NCBI RefSeq assembly: GCF_010093595.1 | Contig: NW_022985450.1 | Coordinates: forward strand, 1,234,770 to 1,298,769 | Length of the DNA stretch: 64,000 bases | From: Mytilinidion resinicola | Lineage: Eukaryota; Ascomycota; Dothideomycetes; Mytilinidiales; Mytilinidiaceae | Direction of reading: 5' to 3' | Shown here: piece by piece, positions 42,890-53,262 of the stretch | How the letters are laid out: each line of letters starts with the position of its first letter | How positions within the stretch are numbered: the first letter of the stretch is position 1 | The notes under the pieces: model-generated | What the model saw: only the letters and a program-made list of their open reading frames with translations | Databases searched by the model: none | What the model was told of the DNA's origin: nothing | Position numbers and translations under genes: made by a program

Positions 42890-43530
42890 GTCGGGTTCTA
42901 GAATTTTCAATGAAGAAAAGTACTCCGACGTTGTTCTTTTTGTGTATGGTGTTAAGCTTCATGCTCATAAATTCGTCCTCTGCCTACAAAGCCCAACTTT
43001 GAGAATGCCTTTAAGGAAGAATTCATTGAGGGCAATACCAACGTCATTGAATTTGATCAATATAGCGGGAGTGCTTATTGGAGAGTGTTTGAATACCTCT
43101 ACACTGGTGCCTACTCAGATGGCTTCACCGTTGTCAACTTAGAAGGTTAGTATATAGGCTTCAACGATCTTCAAAGATGATAACATTATTAGAGGACCCA
43201 GCATTGCTAAAGGACCTTCGAGTCTATACGCTGGCAGACATGTTCTTTTCAGAAGGTCTTAAGAAACTTGCCTTAAAGAGGTTCCAGCAGGAAGTCGAAG
43301 AGCATTGGAGGAGCGATGAATCTCCGGAATGCATCCGAGAAGTCTACAGTTCTACGCATGAGCGTGCCGCGGCAGTTCGAGCTGCTGTAGTAGAAGTTGC
43401 AGCTCGGAATGTGCAGGAACTAGGCAGAAAGGAAATTTTCCAGGACCTCATCCGCAAAGGGGGCGACTTTGCAGTTGACTACGTGGAACGTCTAGGACGT
43501 CGTAGTAATGACATTTGGTTCGGACGTTAA
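42890..43530 (+). pseudogene. BTB/POZ protein, 5'-truncated and frameshifted
   Basis: The frame opens inside the BTB fold: IFNEEKYSDVVLFVYGVKLH, AHKFVLCLQSP. A one-base loss near 42993 follows, and the other frame continues NFENAFKEEFIEGN, YWRVFEYLYTGAYSDGFTVV. A 47-nt intron (43146..43192; GTTAGT, GATAAC, TTAG) joins to EDPALLKDLRVYTLADMFFS and a C-terminal GGDFAVDYVERLGR ending at 43530. This architecture is common in fungal BTB proteins, probably CUL3 substrate adaptors. No ATG precedes the domain; the X repeat occupies the place where the N-terminus should be. So the gene is probably dead, killed by the element and a later indel. Confidence 0.8.
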
Positions 43531-43942
43531 AGCCCCGTCCCGCACTCATCCGCAGTCACCACTTAGACATCCTACATTATCATATCTTGAAGAAATTTGA
43601 CATGCTTCAGATGTCCGTGACGCAGCAGGGGCGCAGAGTTGGAGTGCTTCTCCATGCTAGGAAAAGACTACCAAGAACATAAGCAAGATTGCCCTATTTT
43701 TCTTGCTGTGACCCAGGAACCTGTGGAGAAATGGCTGAAAATAAATGTAACGTTGATCGTAAGGTCATAGACTCGCGAGGGAGGACTTAATATGTTAATT
43801 AGCGGAAGCAGTTTCGGCACGGCGAGTTTTTCGCCACGCAGGGAGGGAGGTCTTTGGTCGATGTGAGAAGAAAGACTAAACTGGGTGCGAGTTATGTACA
43901 GATCGAAGACCCTTTAAAGGCAGCCAGAAGTAGACCACAGAC
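43531..43942. other. Intergenic DNA with an X-like repeat end
   Basis: Positions 43797..43851 match ~5845..5893 and share the X terminal motif (GAGTTTTTCGCCACGCAGGG). No gene supported. Confidence 0.5.
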
Positions 43943-45812
43943 ATGCGCCCGAAATGGGACACTCATCGCCTTGGCAAGTCTTGGCATATGTGGCCTATAT
44001 CTGGTACAGCCTTAAACAGAACATGGAGCCACTATCTATCTCCAAGCCTAAGTCAGCGTGCTACAGAAAAGTCGGTGGTTTACCCAAGTCTGGACGCTAC
44101 AGAGGAGGATCTAGCGGTGTACAATCAACTATACTGCGAGCCGATTAATAAACACGAGGTCAAGGCCGCAGTGTTCAGGGCTAGCCCAGACAAGGCGCCT
44201 GGCAGAGATGGTATGCCAGCACGTGTATGGAGGGAACTATGGCCTGTGCTAGGTGACGGAGTACGTATTCTTAGCCAGCTAGCCTACGGAGTATGGTACG
44301 GCTAGCTCAGCTACCTTGATATAGAACACGGTTCCTATACTTAGCCCACACAGTTCTACGGTACGGCTACGTAAGCCTCCACGCACACAGAGTATATATA
44401 CGGCGTACGTAGCCTAGATAGATGCTCATCCAATACATCACTTACCTCGTTCAATGCATTGTTTCACCTCCATCCTCACTAGGGGATAAGATCACGCTGC
44501 TCTTTGCCCGGTCTCTCGAGACGGGGAAGGCGCCAAAGGAATGGGAAATCGCAAAGATCGTGCCGCTGCAGAAGCTGAAGCGGAAAGACTACATGGTGGC
44601 CAACAACTACAGGCCGATCTCACTCCTACCAACGCTTGAGAAGGCGCTTGAGTCCCTGGTGGCTGAGAGGATCGCATACCTAGTAGAGGAGTTCACTCTC
44701 CTGCCCAAGACGCACTTCGGAGCCTGGAAGCAGAGATTGACAACGCACGCGCTGTCGTACCTCTGCGAGGCTGTGTTCAAGGCATGGAGAGGAAAGAAGA
44801 CCTTGTCACTGGTGTTGTTTGATGTTAAAGGGGGCATACAACGTGGCCACGGAGCCAGAAATCAGAAGGCTGCGGCAGCGACAGATCCCCGAGACGATCG
44901 TGCGGTGGGTACAAGATTTCTGCACCAACCGCGAGGCCTGCATCCTTGTCAACGGCTTCACGATAGACGTACAGACGCTCCCGCAAGCAGGACTGCCGCA
45001 GGGGTCAGCACTAGCTCCAATCCTCTTCCTGTTCTTTAATGCGGATCTCGTGTAGAACGCAATAAGACATGGCAGCTCAATGGCCTTTGTCGACGACTAC
45101 TCGGCGTGGGTTATGGGGCCGTTAGCGGAGGAGAATACTCGAGTCATACAGGACGAAGTAGTGCCGATGCTGGAGAAGTGGGAACGTACAAGCGGAGCAT
45201 AGTTCGAGGCGGCCAAGACATCCTTCATCCATCTCACACGATACAATGCCGCAGGTTGAGACAGCAGAACGCCGCTCCGATTTAAGGGGAATGAGGTCGC
45301 GCCCACAGACAAGGTCAAGCTTCCCGGGGTGACGCTCGACAAGGAGGTGCGGTTCAAGACGCATCTAGCAGATAAAGCAGGCAAGGCCACTAAGGTGGCG
45401 CTGGCACTGCGCAGAATGAAGGGACTGCAACCTAAGGCGGTCAGGCAGCTAGTGCAGAGTGCAGTGCTGCCGGTGGCGGACTACGCATTACCGGTGTGGT
45501 ACCCAATTGCGACACACGACATGAAGCAGCTGCTCCAGCAGGCGCAGCGGATCACGGCGCAGGCTGTAATTAGGGGATTCCGCACCGTTGCGCTATCAGT
45601 GGCAGAGGTAGAGGCAGGTCTGCTCCCGATGGAGCAGACGCTGCGGGAGCAAGTCATCGCGTTCTGGGTGTCAATCCACAAGCTGGGTCAGTCGCATCCT
45701 CACTATAGAATCAAACGGCAACGGCTGTGCATGAAGCACCGGTCGCCGCTCATGAGAATCGCGGAGATGTGTGAAGACGTCTAAGTCGATGCAGTGCTAG
45801 AGGTCAAAGCAT
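43943..45812 (+). mobile_element. LINE fragment (Tad-like), reverse transcriptase region
   Basis: Non-LTR ORF2 with RT motifs across several frames: RASPDKAPGRDGMPARVWRE, ANNYRPISLLPTLEKALESL, LSLVLFDVKG (RT motif A), LPQGSALAPILFLFFNADLV, FVDDYSAWV (the catalytic D-D pair in F-V-D-D), then IKRQRLCMKHRSPLMRIAEM where it overlaps the family segment at 34.0 kb. Lesions: a 225-bp solo LTR (44254..44478), a frameshift near 44832, and stops at former Gln codons (TAG near 45054 and 45199, TAA near 45783) plus a TGA near 45259. The CAG-to-TAG changes fit RIP. The 3' end adjoins a truncated NACHT gene. Confidence 0.88.
44254..44478. mobile_element. Solo LTR inside the LINE, 5-bp TSD
   Basis: 225 bp, beginning TGACGGAGTACG and ending CCTCCATCCTCA (TG...CA ends), flanked by CTAGG (44249..44253 and 44479..44483). 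Conceptual removal restores the LINE reading frame across the site. A TATA-like GAGTATATATACGG lies in its middle. Family unknown; it differs from the Copia LTR at 47198. Confidence 0.9.
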
Positions 45813-47037
45813 AACACGCGCCAAGGCCTGCAAACAAGCCTGCTTTATCCCCAAGATTGGCTGGAGGATCAGCTTCTCGAACTGGTCTTTCAGAGCTCTG
45901 TCTGATATAGCCGAGTCCTCGTCGAGCGCCTTTCTTATGCCGGGTAGCATGCCTGGCTCATAGGCCACCAAGTCGTTAGCGATGGTGGTGAAGAATCGTA
46001 CGGCGGTGCCGCGCTCGCCTTCGCCTCCCTTGAAGAAGAAGCTTGCTCCTAGCTGGCCGTGGCTGGCAAATGACTGGGCAATTGTCCGCGCAATTGTAGA
46101 CTTTCCCGTGCCAGCCATGCCGCTCAGCGAGAATAGAGGGTTTCCCTCCTTGTTGTTTGCCCAATTTGTGATGTCGTGCAGCAACGCGGTACGGGTGTTC
46201 GCTAGGCATCATGCGTTGTGTTCTTCGGTATGGAAGTTGTAGGATGCACCTTTGGCGGTAGGTAGTTTGTTCAAGTCTAGCTTTCGATGAAGAGTGTAAG
46301 CATCTTGAGTGGCCAGGCCTAGCTTCTGGTTAAAGTCAGGCATTAGATCCCTAGGGTTGGTCAGCTACTTTTGCGTGCGCCGAAAGAAAGGGAATCAGGA
46401 ACTTGCATCTGGTCAGCCTAGAGGGCTAGCGCGAAGGTGTGCTTGTAACCTTCTATGCTAGAAATAATCTTTTCAACCTGCTTGCTGGTGAACAGCCACT
46501 TTAGAGCTCGCTCTCCAAACGGGCTCATAACCTTACGAGTCTTCCCCGGCTCCAGCTCCCCCTTCAGGTGTTCTAGCTCCCGCAAGCTTTGCTTAAGCGA
46601 CTTAAATAAGTCATGAGTGGTTGAGAGTCGTACTTCGTGTCATCCGTCTAGTAGCTTCTTAATGTTTTCTAGAGCGCGCTTGATGTTGCCAACTTTCTTC
46701 TGGAGGCGTTCGATGTCATTCTTCGCGTCCTTGACGGCAACGGAGTACTGGAAGCAGAGCGAGGCGATTTTGGTAGATATATCGATTACGGCGATGACGC
46801 TTGCCTGAAAGGCCGTCCATAATGCGATGCCTGGAACAGGGGAGAGATATGCTGGTAGATCGGAAATCGCACTGTTGTAGGTTGACGAAGCAGTGAACCC
46901 GCTCTCAAGCTGTAAGAAGTGCTGCGATCTATCATCAGCCGCACAAGGCTGAGAAGGCAGGCCCTGCAGCAGCATCACGGACGCGGGGGTCCAAAAGGTC
47001 TCGGGAGTAGCCGAGACCCGCTTTTCTCTTAACTTAA
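45813..47037 (-). pseudogene. STAND protein: SesA-like N-terminus plus NACHT, truncated
   Basis: The N-terminal part (about 46850-46640) reads ASVIAVIDISTKIASLCFQY, then VKDAKNDIERLQKKVGNIKR, a typical N-terminal helical domain of fungal STAND NTPases. After a linker with several stops comes ANNKEGNPLFSLSGMAGTGK-STIARTIAQSF (P-loop) and GASFFFKGGEGERG, RFFTTIANDLVAYEPGMLPG. The frame ends at the LINE junction near 45812, so the rest of NACHT and any repeats are lost. A TGA near 46210 sits where the family has Arg (CGA) just before CLANTRTALL. Multiple stops mean it is inactive. This would be a nucleotide-binding receptor of the incompatibility/immunity type. Confidence 0.8.
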
Positions 47038-47197
47038 AGGGATTAGACTGGACTGGAGCGGGCCTCCGGAATCTGTACGAGATGCGTACCATTCCAAAGT
47101 TCGCGCCACGGGGATTGGTACGAATTCGGCAGAATCATAACTAAGTTAGTACGAGATGCGTACTATTACAAAGCCATGGGGATTGGTACGATATCCA

Positions 47198-47324
47198 TGT
47201 TGAGCAAGTGATTGTGTCTGCTTTTTTCATTGTCTGGCTATGGATGGGCGGGGTGCCTCATATATGTATCCATTCTCACCCCTTGTCACATCGTTTCAGC
47301 CACCATTAACCGTGACATTCAACA
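47198..47324 (-). repeat. Copia 3' LTR
   Basis: 127 bp, beginning TGTTGAGCAAG and ending GACATTCAACA (TGTTGA/TCAACA inverted ends). Identical to 53136..53262. Just inside it, in element orientation, lies a purine tract (GAGTGGGAG, 47325..47333), the likely plus-strand primer. Confidence 0.95.
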
Positions 47325-47482
47325 CTCCCACTCGATGGCTATCTTCACTAGGAAGAGTGCTAGCGACAATTTGTCACGGCTCTGACAGACCCCGTTAAAA
47401 CCTTCAAAAAACCTTGAAGGCAAAAAGAGAAGGAAAGGGTGCCTGTGTTCTGCCTCCGCTCGAAGCTGATAGTTCGTGCGGA

Positions 47483-50400
47483 TCACTCGATACCTAGCCC
47501 TCTCCGAAACCATTCAAATCTGTCTCGTGCAAGAGGCTTGGTAAATCCATCGGCGATTTGTGCTGTAGTTGGAACATACTTCAGTTCAACTGTTCCAGCG
47601 TCTTGAACCTCTCCTTGCCACTTGCGCTGGATTTCCATATGCTTCGTGCGTGAGTGGTACTGTGGGTTCGAGGATAGAGCGATGGCTCCCTGGTTGTCGC
47701 CACATATGATCGTTGCGGCTTTTCCTTGGCCCATGTTCAGCTCATTGAGGAGTCTTCTTAACCAAATCGCCTCCTTGGTCGCTTGTGTCTGTCCTATGAA
47801 TTCTGCTTCACAGGTTGATAGAGCGACGACGCTCTGGCGCTTGGACTGCCAGCTGATTGCTCCGCTCCCGATGTTGAACAGGTATCCAGCTGTTGATCGT
47901 CTTGTATCGCGACATCCAGCCCAGTCTGCGTCTGTGAAACCCTTCAACATCTGGAGGTGACCTTTGTATGTGAGTCTGAGATCCCTTGTGCCTTTGAGGT
48001 ACCGCAGGATGCGTCGAGCAAGCTTCATATGTTGTGGCCCAGGATTTGCTAGATGCCGGCTCACCATGGAAACTGCATATGCGATGTCTCCTCTAGTTCC
48101 AAGCATGATGTACATCAGAGATCCTACGATGCGTTGGTATTCCGCTTTTCGATCTGGAGGGCAGTTGTATTCTGGGATGTTCTCTGATAGTGGTGAGGTT
48201 TCTATCGGCGTGCTGATGGGAGCGCAGTCGTCGATTCCGAACTGATGAACAACCTTGTTGATGTAAGCTTCTTGACTTAGGTATAGTATCCTGTTCTGAC
48301 GGTCTCGCTGGATAGACATCCCGAGGTAGTAGCTACACGGTCCAAGGTCCGTCATTTGGAAACGGTTTCTCAGGCCTCTCTTAATCCTCTTGATTTCTGC
48401 GATGCTTGGTCCAACGATCAGAAGGTCGTTAACGTACACCGCGATGTACATGTTGCTTCGTACAAAGATTCCAAGGTCGGCGTTGATTGGTTCAAAGCCG
48501 AGACCACGTAAGAAGTTTGTAAGGGTCTGATACCAGATGCGAGGAGCTTGCTTCAGGCCGTAGAGTGCTTTCCGGAGTTTGCAGACCCTTGGTGTGCCGT
48601 CCGCCATATGGTGTGGCTGTTCGACGTAGATCTCGTGGTCTATATCACCGTATAGGAAGGCCGTCTTGACGTCCATTTGTTCGATCTCAAGGCCCAGGGC
48701 GGCCGCGATTGCGAATAGAGCCTTGTAGCTCATTGGCTTGACAACAGAGGCGAACGTTTCGTCGTAGTCGACGCCCTCTTCTTGAGTGAAGCCCCTAACC
48801 ACCCATCTGCTCTTGTGGCGGATGACTTCTCCATGCGGTCCTCGCTTGAGCTTGAAGACCCATTTGCCGCTGAGAACCCGTCGATCTCTGGGAGGGTTAA
48901 CAAGCTCCCATGTTTTGTTCTGTTTGAGCGAGTTGGCTTCTTCGAGCATTGCCCTCTCCCATTCGGGCCAGCTCGTGTCGTTCTTCGCTTGGTGAACAGT
49001 TTTTGGTTCAAAGGGTTCCGTTTCTTCCGCAGCTACTGTTAAGAATGTTGGGAGTATATTGCCTTCAGGTACATTCATCAGCGCGAGTTCTTCTGCGCTA
49101 TCATCGGATATATCTGATGCGGCCTGCGGGATGCGGATTCTAAGTTCAGGGTGATATTCTAAGGCTTCTTGCCTCACTCCATGAACTGGGCGATCAAGCT
49201 GGAGTCTTGGATATCGTTGCCGTTCTCCTGAGGCTTGGTCGTGTGGAGCGTCGTCCCGTTGCTGGCCGCTATTAGGCAGTGGATTGTCTCTTTCTGGAGT
49301 ATCTAAAAATGACCCGAAAGTATCGTCACTCCTAAGAGACGACAAGGTCCTGTCTCCCTGCTCAGCAACTGACTGCGAGTTATCATCACTCGATTGGGAC
49401 GGCGCTCCCTCTTCTGAGTTATCGTCACTCAGTCGAGATAGCGTTTGCGAGTCTTCGTCACTCGTCCGAGGTAATATTTGCGGGTCCTCAGTGCCCGCCC
49501 GAGGTAGTATTTGCGAGTCCTCGGTGCCCGCACGAGGTAATATTTGCAAGTCCTCGTCGCTTGTTTCAGAAAAGGCTCGCTCTGGTGCTGCTGCGGATGC
49601 GTGACGTCCAGAGGCTGGCACAGATGCTTGCCGTATACTTACTAACGGTTGGTTTAGTGGCCCCACCGTCTCACTCCCCCCTGCGGCAGCAGCCGTTGCC
49701 TCAGGTGAGCCATATCGTTTGGCTCCCACATCTTGTATAATCTGTGTGGAGGGAGTTATAAGGGCTTCTCGGAATTCGGCATTTGGAGTCCCAACAATCC
49801 TTCCATCTTCTAGTAGGATGCGGTAGTTGGTGTTTCCCTCGTAGCCTAGTAAGATGCATGGCCTTGTTCGCGGTTCAGTCAGCTTCTTCCTTTGCTTTGG
49901 TGGGATTAGGTATTCCCCCCTTGACCCAATCACTCTCAGTCGTGATAAATCAGGCTTCTCGCCGTACCATGCCTGATACGGTGTTATCTGAAGCTTTAAC
50001 GAGGGCGATCGGTTGGAAAGGTATGCTGCTGTTCGAGCTATCTCTGGCCAGAACTTCGATGGCAGCTTTGCGTGTGCCAGTGTAGGTCCGACTCGATCAT
50101 ATATTGTCTTATGGGCTCTTTCAGCCACGCCATTCTGCTGGTGCTGGTCTACACCCGTGACCTCAGCTTGAATTGATCGAGAAAAGAGGATAAACTTCAT
50201 TTCTTCTCCTACTTGCTCAGCAATCCGATTGAGCCGTATTCGTCTACACTTTCGTTCAGGGCGCTCGTTATGGTCGAGAAAGAAGCGTAGCGATTCAATG
50301 ACAAATCCCTGTCGTCGTGGTATGGGGATGACTTCGATCCAGCCGGTCGAGTCATCAACAATGGTCAGCCAGTGGCGACTGCCATCGAGACCCTCATCAA

Positions 50401-50563
50401 ATGGTCCTGCGACGTCCATGTGGAGGAGTTCCATTGGATATTCTCCCTTACGACCTGAGCGGTTGTGTGGCTTTTCGGTCATTCGCCCCTGAAGGCACGG
50501 ATTGCATGGTTCTCGCGGCTCTACATCTCGAATGCCATAGGCTTGCTTCTTAAGCCGTCGCAA
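47483..50563 (-). pseudogene. Copia pol: integrase, reverse transcriptase, RNase H
   Basis: 1026 open codons without a stop. Integrase: MELLHMDVAGPFDEG and a C-terminal QQNGVAERAHKTIYD (catalytic Glu), but the expected second catalytic Asp is Asn (RIRLNRIAEQ). Reverse transcriptase: WVFKLKRGPHGEVIRHKSRW, DVKTAFLYGDIDHEIYVEQP, LYGLKQAPRIWYQ; its Y-V-D-D box reads YVNDLLIV, again Asp to Asn. RNase H: GFTDADWAGCRDTRRSTAGY, STCEAEFIG, KHMEIQRKW. The reading frame is continuous with gag except for a TGA at 50588..50590, where the family has an Arg codon (WHN*LAHLSDANLR). Both Asp-to-Asn changes are G-to-A on the coding strand, as RIP or cytosine deamination would leave. Confidence 0.9.
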
Positions 50564-50587
50564 GTTTGCATCGCTCAGGTGAGCCAG

Positions 50588-52111
50588 TCAGTTGTGCCAA
50601 AGGGTCAACTGTGGGCTAACATAGTAGGCTGGAAAGGAGAGGTTCGTCCATAGGTCGAGTGCGTAAACACCGTGGTATTTGCTTGCGGTGTACAAGCTCT
50701 TCTCACTTGACTTATTGCGGATACTCGCGCCCTTGCTTGAGAACTCAACTTTGGCCCCGCGTTCAAGTAACTGGAGCACAGATATGAGGCTTGCGTGCGC
50801 GGATGGGACAAAGAGGACATTATCAAGAATAAGCCATCTCCTTCTACCCCGTACATTGCACAGTACATTTATTGTGCCCACTCCTGAGGGAGATGTGGAT
50901 GCATCAACGCTCCGAAGTGCGGGCCCATGGTACGTGCCCATCTGAATAAACTTCGAGGCGTTGTTGCACACATGCTGGGCACAGCCACTGTCGATGATCC
51001 AGGCGTCGCGGATTGGGAGCGTCCTTGTAGTCATCATCGCGAGGGTATGGGTGAGTGCGGCGCAATTGCTTCCAACGCCCTTCCTAAATGCCGCATTGAC
51101 GTCTTCTCCTGTAGCCTTTATTACCATGAAGGTGGGCTTCTTTGGGTCTTTCGGGCCACCCGCATCGTTATCCTCATCGTCAGTAGAGTGCTGTCTCTTT
51201 GACGGTTTGCGACCGTTGGCTTGCGAGCCCCGTGCCCTTGCCTTGTGTCCCTCTTCATCTTTCCCTTGGCCCTTCAGCCTCGGATTTTTCTTGAAGCATT
51301 CGGTTTCGATGTGGTAGGGCTTTCGGCAGAAGGAGCAGTAGGGAACGTTGTTAATCTCGATTTGGCATGTGGTTCCATCGGATGACGGAATAAGGTTCTT
51401 CTGGCCAGGCCCCCGAATCAGAGTAAGAGCAGGGAGCGCCTGCACGTCACTTGATTGTTTTCCCAGCTGCCCCTTCCTATGTTCTTCCTCAATTGCCTTG
51501 CCTTCGACATAGTCGAATGTGGGTGCAGCCTTAATAATATGCCCGTTTGCGTCTCTATCGTTGACGAGGTCCATCTGCCTGAAGATATGATCACGGAAGC
51601 CTTCGTATTCAGCGCCCAGCGCGTGCATGAAGAAGAATGTGCGCTCAATCTCCGAAGTAACACAATCAGGGTCGAGGAGAAGTTTCTCAGCGTGAATCCT
51701 TCTAATCTCGGCTCCTAGGGCCTGAGTGCTCCCACATTTTTCTCGCGTGAGGGACATGTACCGCCGCTGTAGGTTGACATACGTCCCTGAACCTTCTGGT
51801 TTAAAGTTCTCCTTAACTGCCTGTAAAAGAGATTGAACTTGATGGATTTCAAAAGCATTGATCCGTTGCGCGGCATTGTGTGTCAGCTTTGCTGCGATCA
51901 TCGCCGTGTAGAACTTATGGCGGTGCTGCCATTATTGTGCATCCTCTTCTTCTATAGGTGGAGTTGCTCCGTCTTCGGCAACAGCAGATATTCGGATGAA
52001 TTCGTTAACCTTCTGGTTCCACCTGAACCAGTCACTAGCGTTGTCCAATGTTGGAATAGCATTGTAGAACGCATTCAGGCCGAATTGCTCAAACTTCGTA
52101 ATGTCGGTCAT
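50588..52111 (-). pseudogene. Copia gag and protease, with an internal TAA
   Basis: The frame starts at an ATG at 52111..52109 (MTDITKFEQFGLNAFYN, WFRWNQKVNEFIRIS) and meets a TAA near 51916. It resumes in frame through the gag body (YMSLTREKCGSTQALGAEI, MHALGAEYEGFRDHI), a zinc knuckle CSFCRKPYHIETEC, the aspartic protease motif AWIIDSGCAQHVCNN and GAG-pre-integrase text before the TGA at 50588. The protease D-S-G is intact. Its ATG overlaps the upstream ORF's stop as ATGA. Confidence 0.88.
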
Positions 52112-52812
52112 GGTGAAATTGGGTGCTCCTCTGCGCTGAAAAACTCTGATTCGTTGCTGAGCGGGCTTGGGGCAACAGAGGTGGCGTAGTCGGATGCGGT
52201 GGCGGAGCGTGCCTCTAGGCCAAAAAGCTCGAGGCTTGAAGCTTCACTTAGTTTGCTTGAGATAATAGAAGGGCTGCGATCAGACAAGCCTGGCGTGGGC
52301 GAATGGGAAGGGGGCTCGTAGTCTCCGTCTGGTGCCTTGCGTAGCTCAGAGTGTTTTTCGCACGCCCTGGAGAAGTGGGGAAATCGTCGGCGGTCAACCG
52401 GGTATTGCGACCTAATTCCCTGGAAACTCGTGGGTCTATTCGGTCGGAGGTTGTAACGCGTGATATTGTTGTTGTTGGTGATACGTTTCTTCCTAGCCTT
52501 AGAGGATAGGGCGTCTGGTTCTTGTTCAAACCGGGAGTGCTCAATGGCCCCGGTGCGGGAGGACACGATTAACGCGCGGCGTATACGCTCCTCAAGAGGT
52601 AGGCGAAAGAATGCGATCTTGACTGCGCCAACCGATGTTGACGGGAAAAGCGTGCTTTGAATCTGACCCCAAGTCCACTTACGGTCTAGCCGAAGATAAG
52701 AGATGTCATTTACTTCCTCTCTTGTCCAGCGGTGGGTTTTGTTTCGCTGTTTCTTTCGTAGTGGTTGCGGTTTGAGGAGGTCAATTCGCGATCTTGTCGT
52801 TGGAGTTGACAT
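52108..52812 (-). CDS. Extra upstream ORF of the Copia element, SANT/Myb-like
   Basis: A 234-aa open frame from ATG 52812, lying between the 5' LTR and gag. Residues ~25-75 read HRWTREEVNDISYLRLDRKW, then WGQIQSTLFPSTSVGAVKIA, a Myb/SANT-like trihelix with W-x(~19)-W spacing. The rest is Ser/Pro-rich, as in a regulatory tail. Its stop overlaps the gag ATG in ATGA, a layout that suits termination-reinitiation. Copia elements normally have only gag-pol, so this ORF is unusual. It might be captured host DNA, a DNA-binding helper or a gag-like leader protein. No stop codons or frameshifts are seen, in contrast to gag and pol. Confidence 0.75.
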   Translation of the reverse strand: MSTPTTRSRIDLLKPQPLRKKQRNKTHRWTREEVNDISYLRLDRKWTWGQIQSTLFPSTSVGAVKIAFFRLPLEERIRRALIVSSRTGAIEHSRFEQEPDALSSKARKKRITNNNNITRYNLRPNRPTSFQGIRSQYPVDRRRFPHFSRACEKHSELRKAPDGDYEPPSHSPTPGLSDRSPSIISSKLSEASSLELFGLEARSATASDYATSVAPSPLSNESEFFSAEEHPISP

Positions 52813-53116
52813 CTTTCCCGACCTCTTCTTGTATTCTCGGTGTCATTTCATATGCACGACGTAGAGCGCATGTTGTGGGGTCGATTCTGCCCCTTCCGTT
52901 TCGGCATGGTTTCAATTCGCCTATCACAGGGGTTATCACTGTGATATCTACCCCTATCACATTTATGGTGTTTGTGATTTCGTCGGATGGAGGGTGATCC
53001 GTCTTGTTCCGAGTTCTTATTGGACTGTTTCGCAGATATTAACTTCATCGCTCATAAGATCATCACTTGCTGCGGAAGCTTAGCTGTAGGTATATATCTC
53101 TCAAAACCTGAATCGT

Positions 53117-53135
53117 GCGAGCCGGGCTCATAACC
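53117..53135 (-). promoter_or_regulatory. Copia primer-binding site, half-tRNA-iMet type
   Basis: Directly inside the 5' LTR, the element strand reads GGTTATGAGCCCGGCTCGC. Its first 12 bases are complementary to GGGCTCATAACC, the anticodon stem-loop of initiator tRNA-Met rather than a tRNA 3' end. Drosophila copia is known to prime from such a cleaved half-tRNA. Confidence 0.75.
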
Positions 53136-53262
53136 TGTTGAGCAAGTGATTGTGTCTGCTTTTTTCATTGTCTGGCTATGGATGGGCGGGGTGCCTCATA
53201 TATGTATCCATTCTCACCCCTTGTCACATCGTTTCAGCCACCATTAACCGTGACATTCAACA
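53136..53262 (-). repeat. Copia 5' LTR
   Basis: 127 bp, base-for-base identical to 47198..47324. The element reads leftwards, so this is its 5' LTR. Confidence 0.95.

Larger units (their letters stand above)
47198..53262 (-). mobile_element. Copia-type LTR retrotransposon, nearly complete
   Basis: 6065 bp with two identical 127-bp LTRs, read on the minus strand: leader with primer-binding site, extra ORF, gag, then protease-integrase-RT-RNase H. The order integrase before RT defines Copia. gag and pol share one frame split by stops at ~51916 (TAA) and 50588 (TGA). Flanking 5-mers are not duplicates (left ...ATCCA, right CGTAC...), so no TSD is visible; this may reflect recombination or insertion into repeats. 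Catalytic residues are altered in both integrase and RT, so it should not be autonomous. Confidence 0.93.

Noticed and set aside
47483..48245. Plus-strand open frames across the Copia element as genes
   Set aside because: They are antisense shadows of pol and have no domains.
53112..53135. tRNA-Met gene fragment
   Set aside because: Only the anticodon-arm sequence is present and it abuts the LTR; it is better explained as the primer-binding site.
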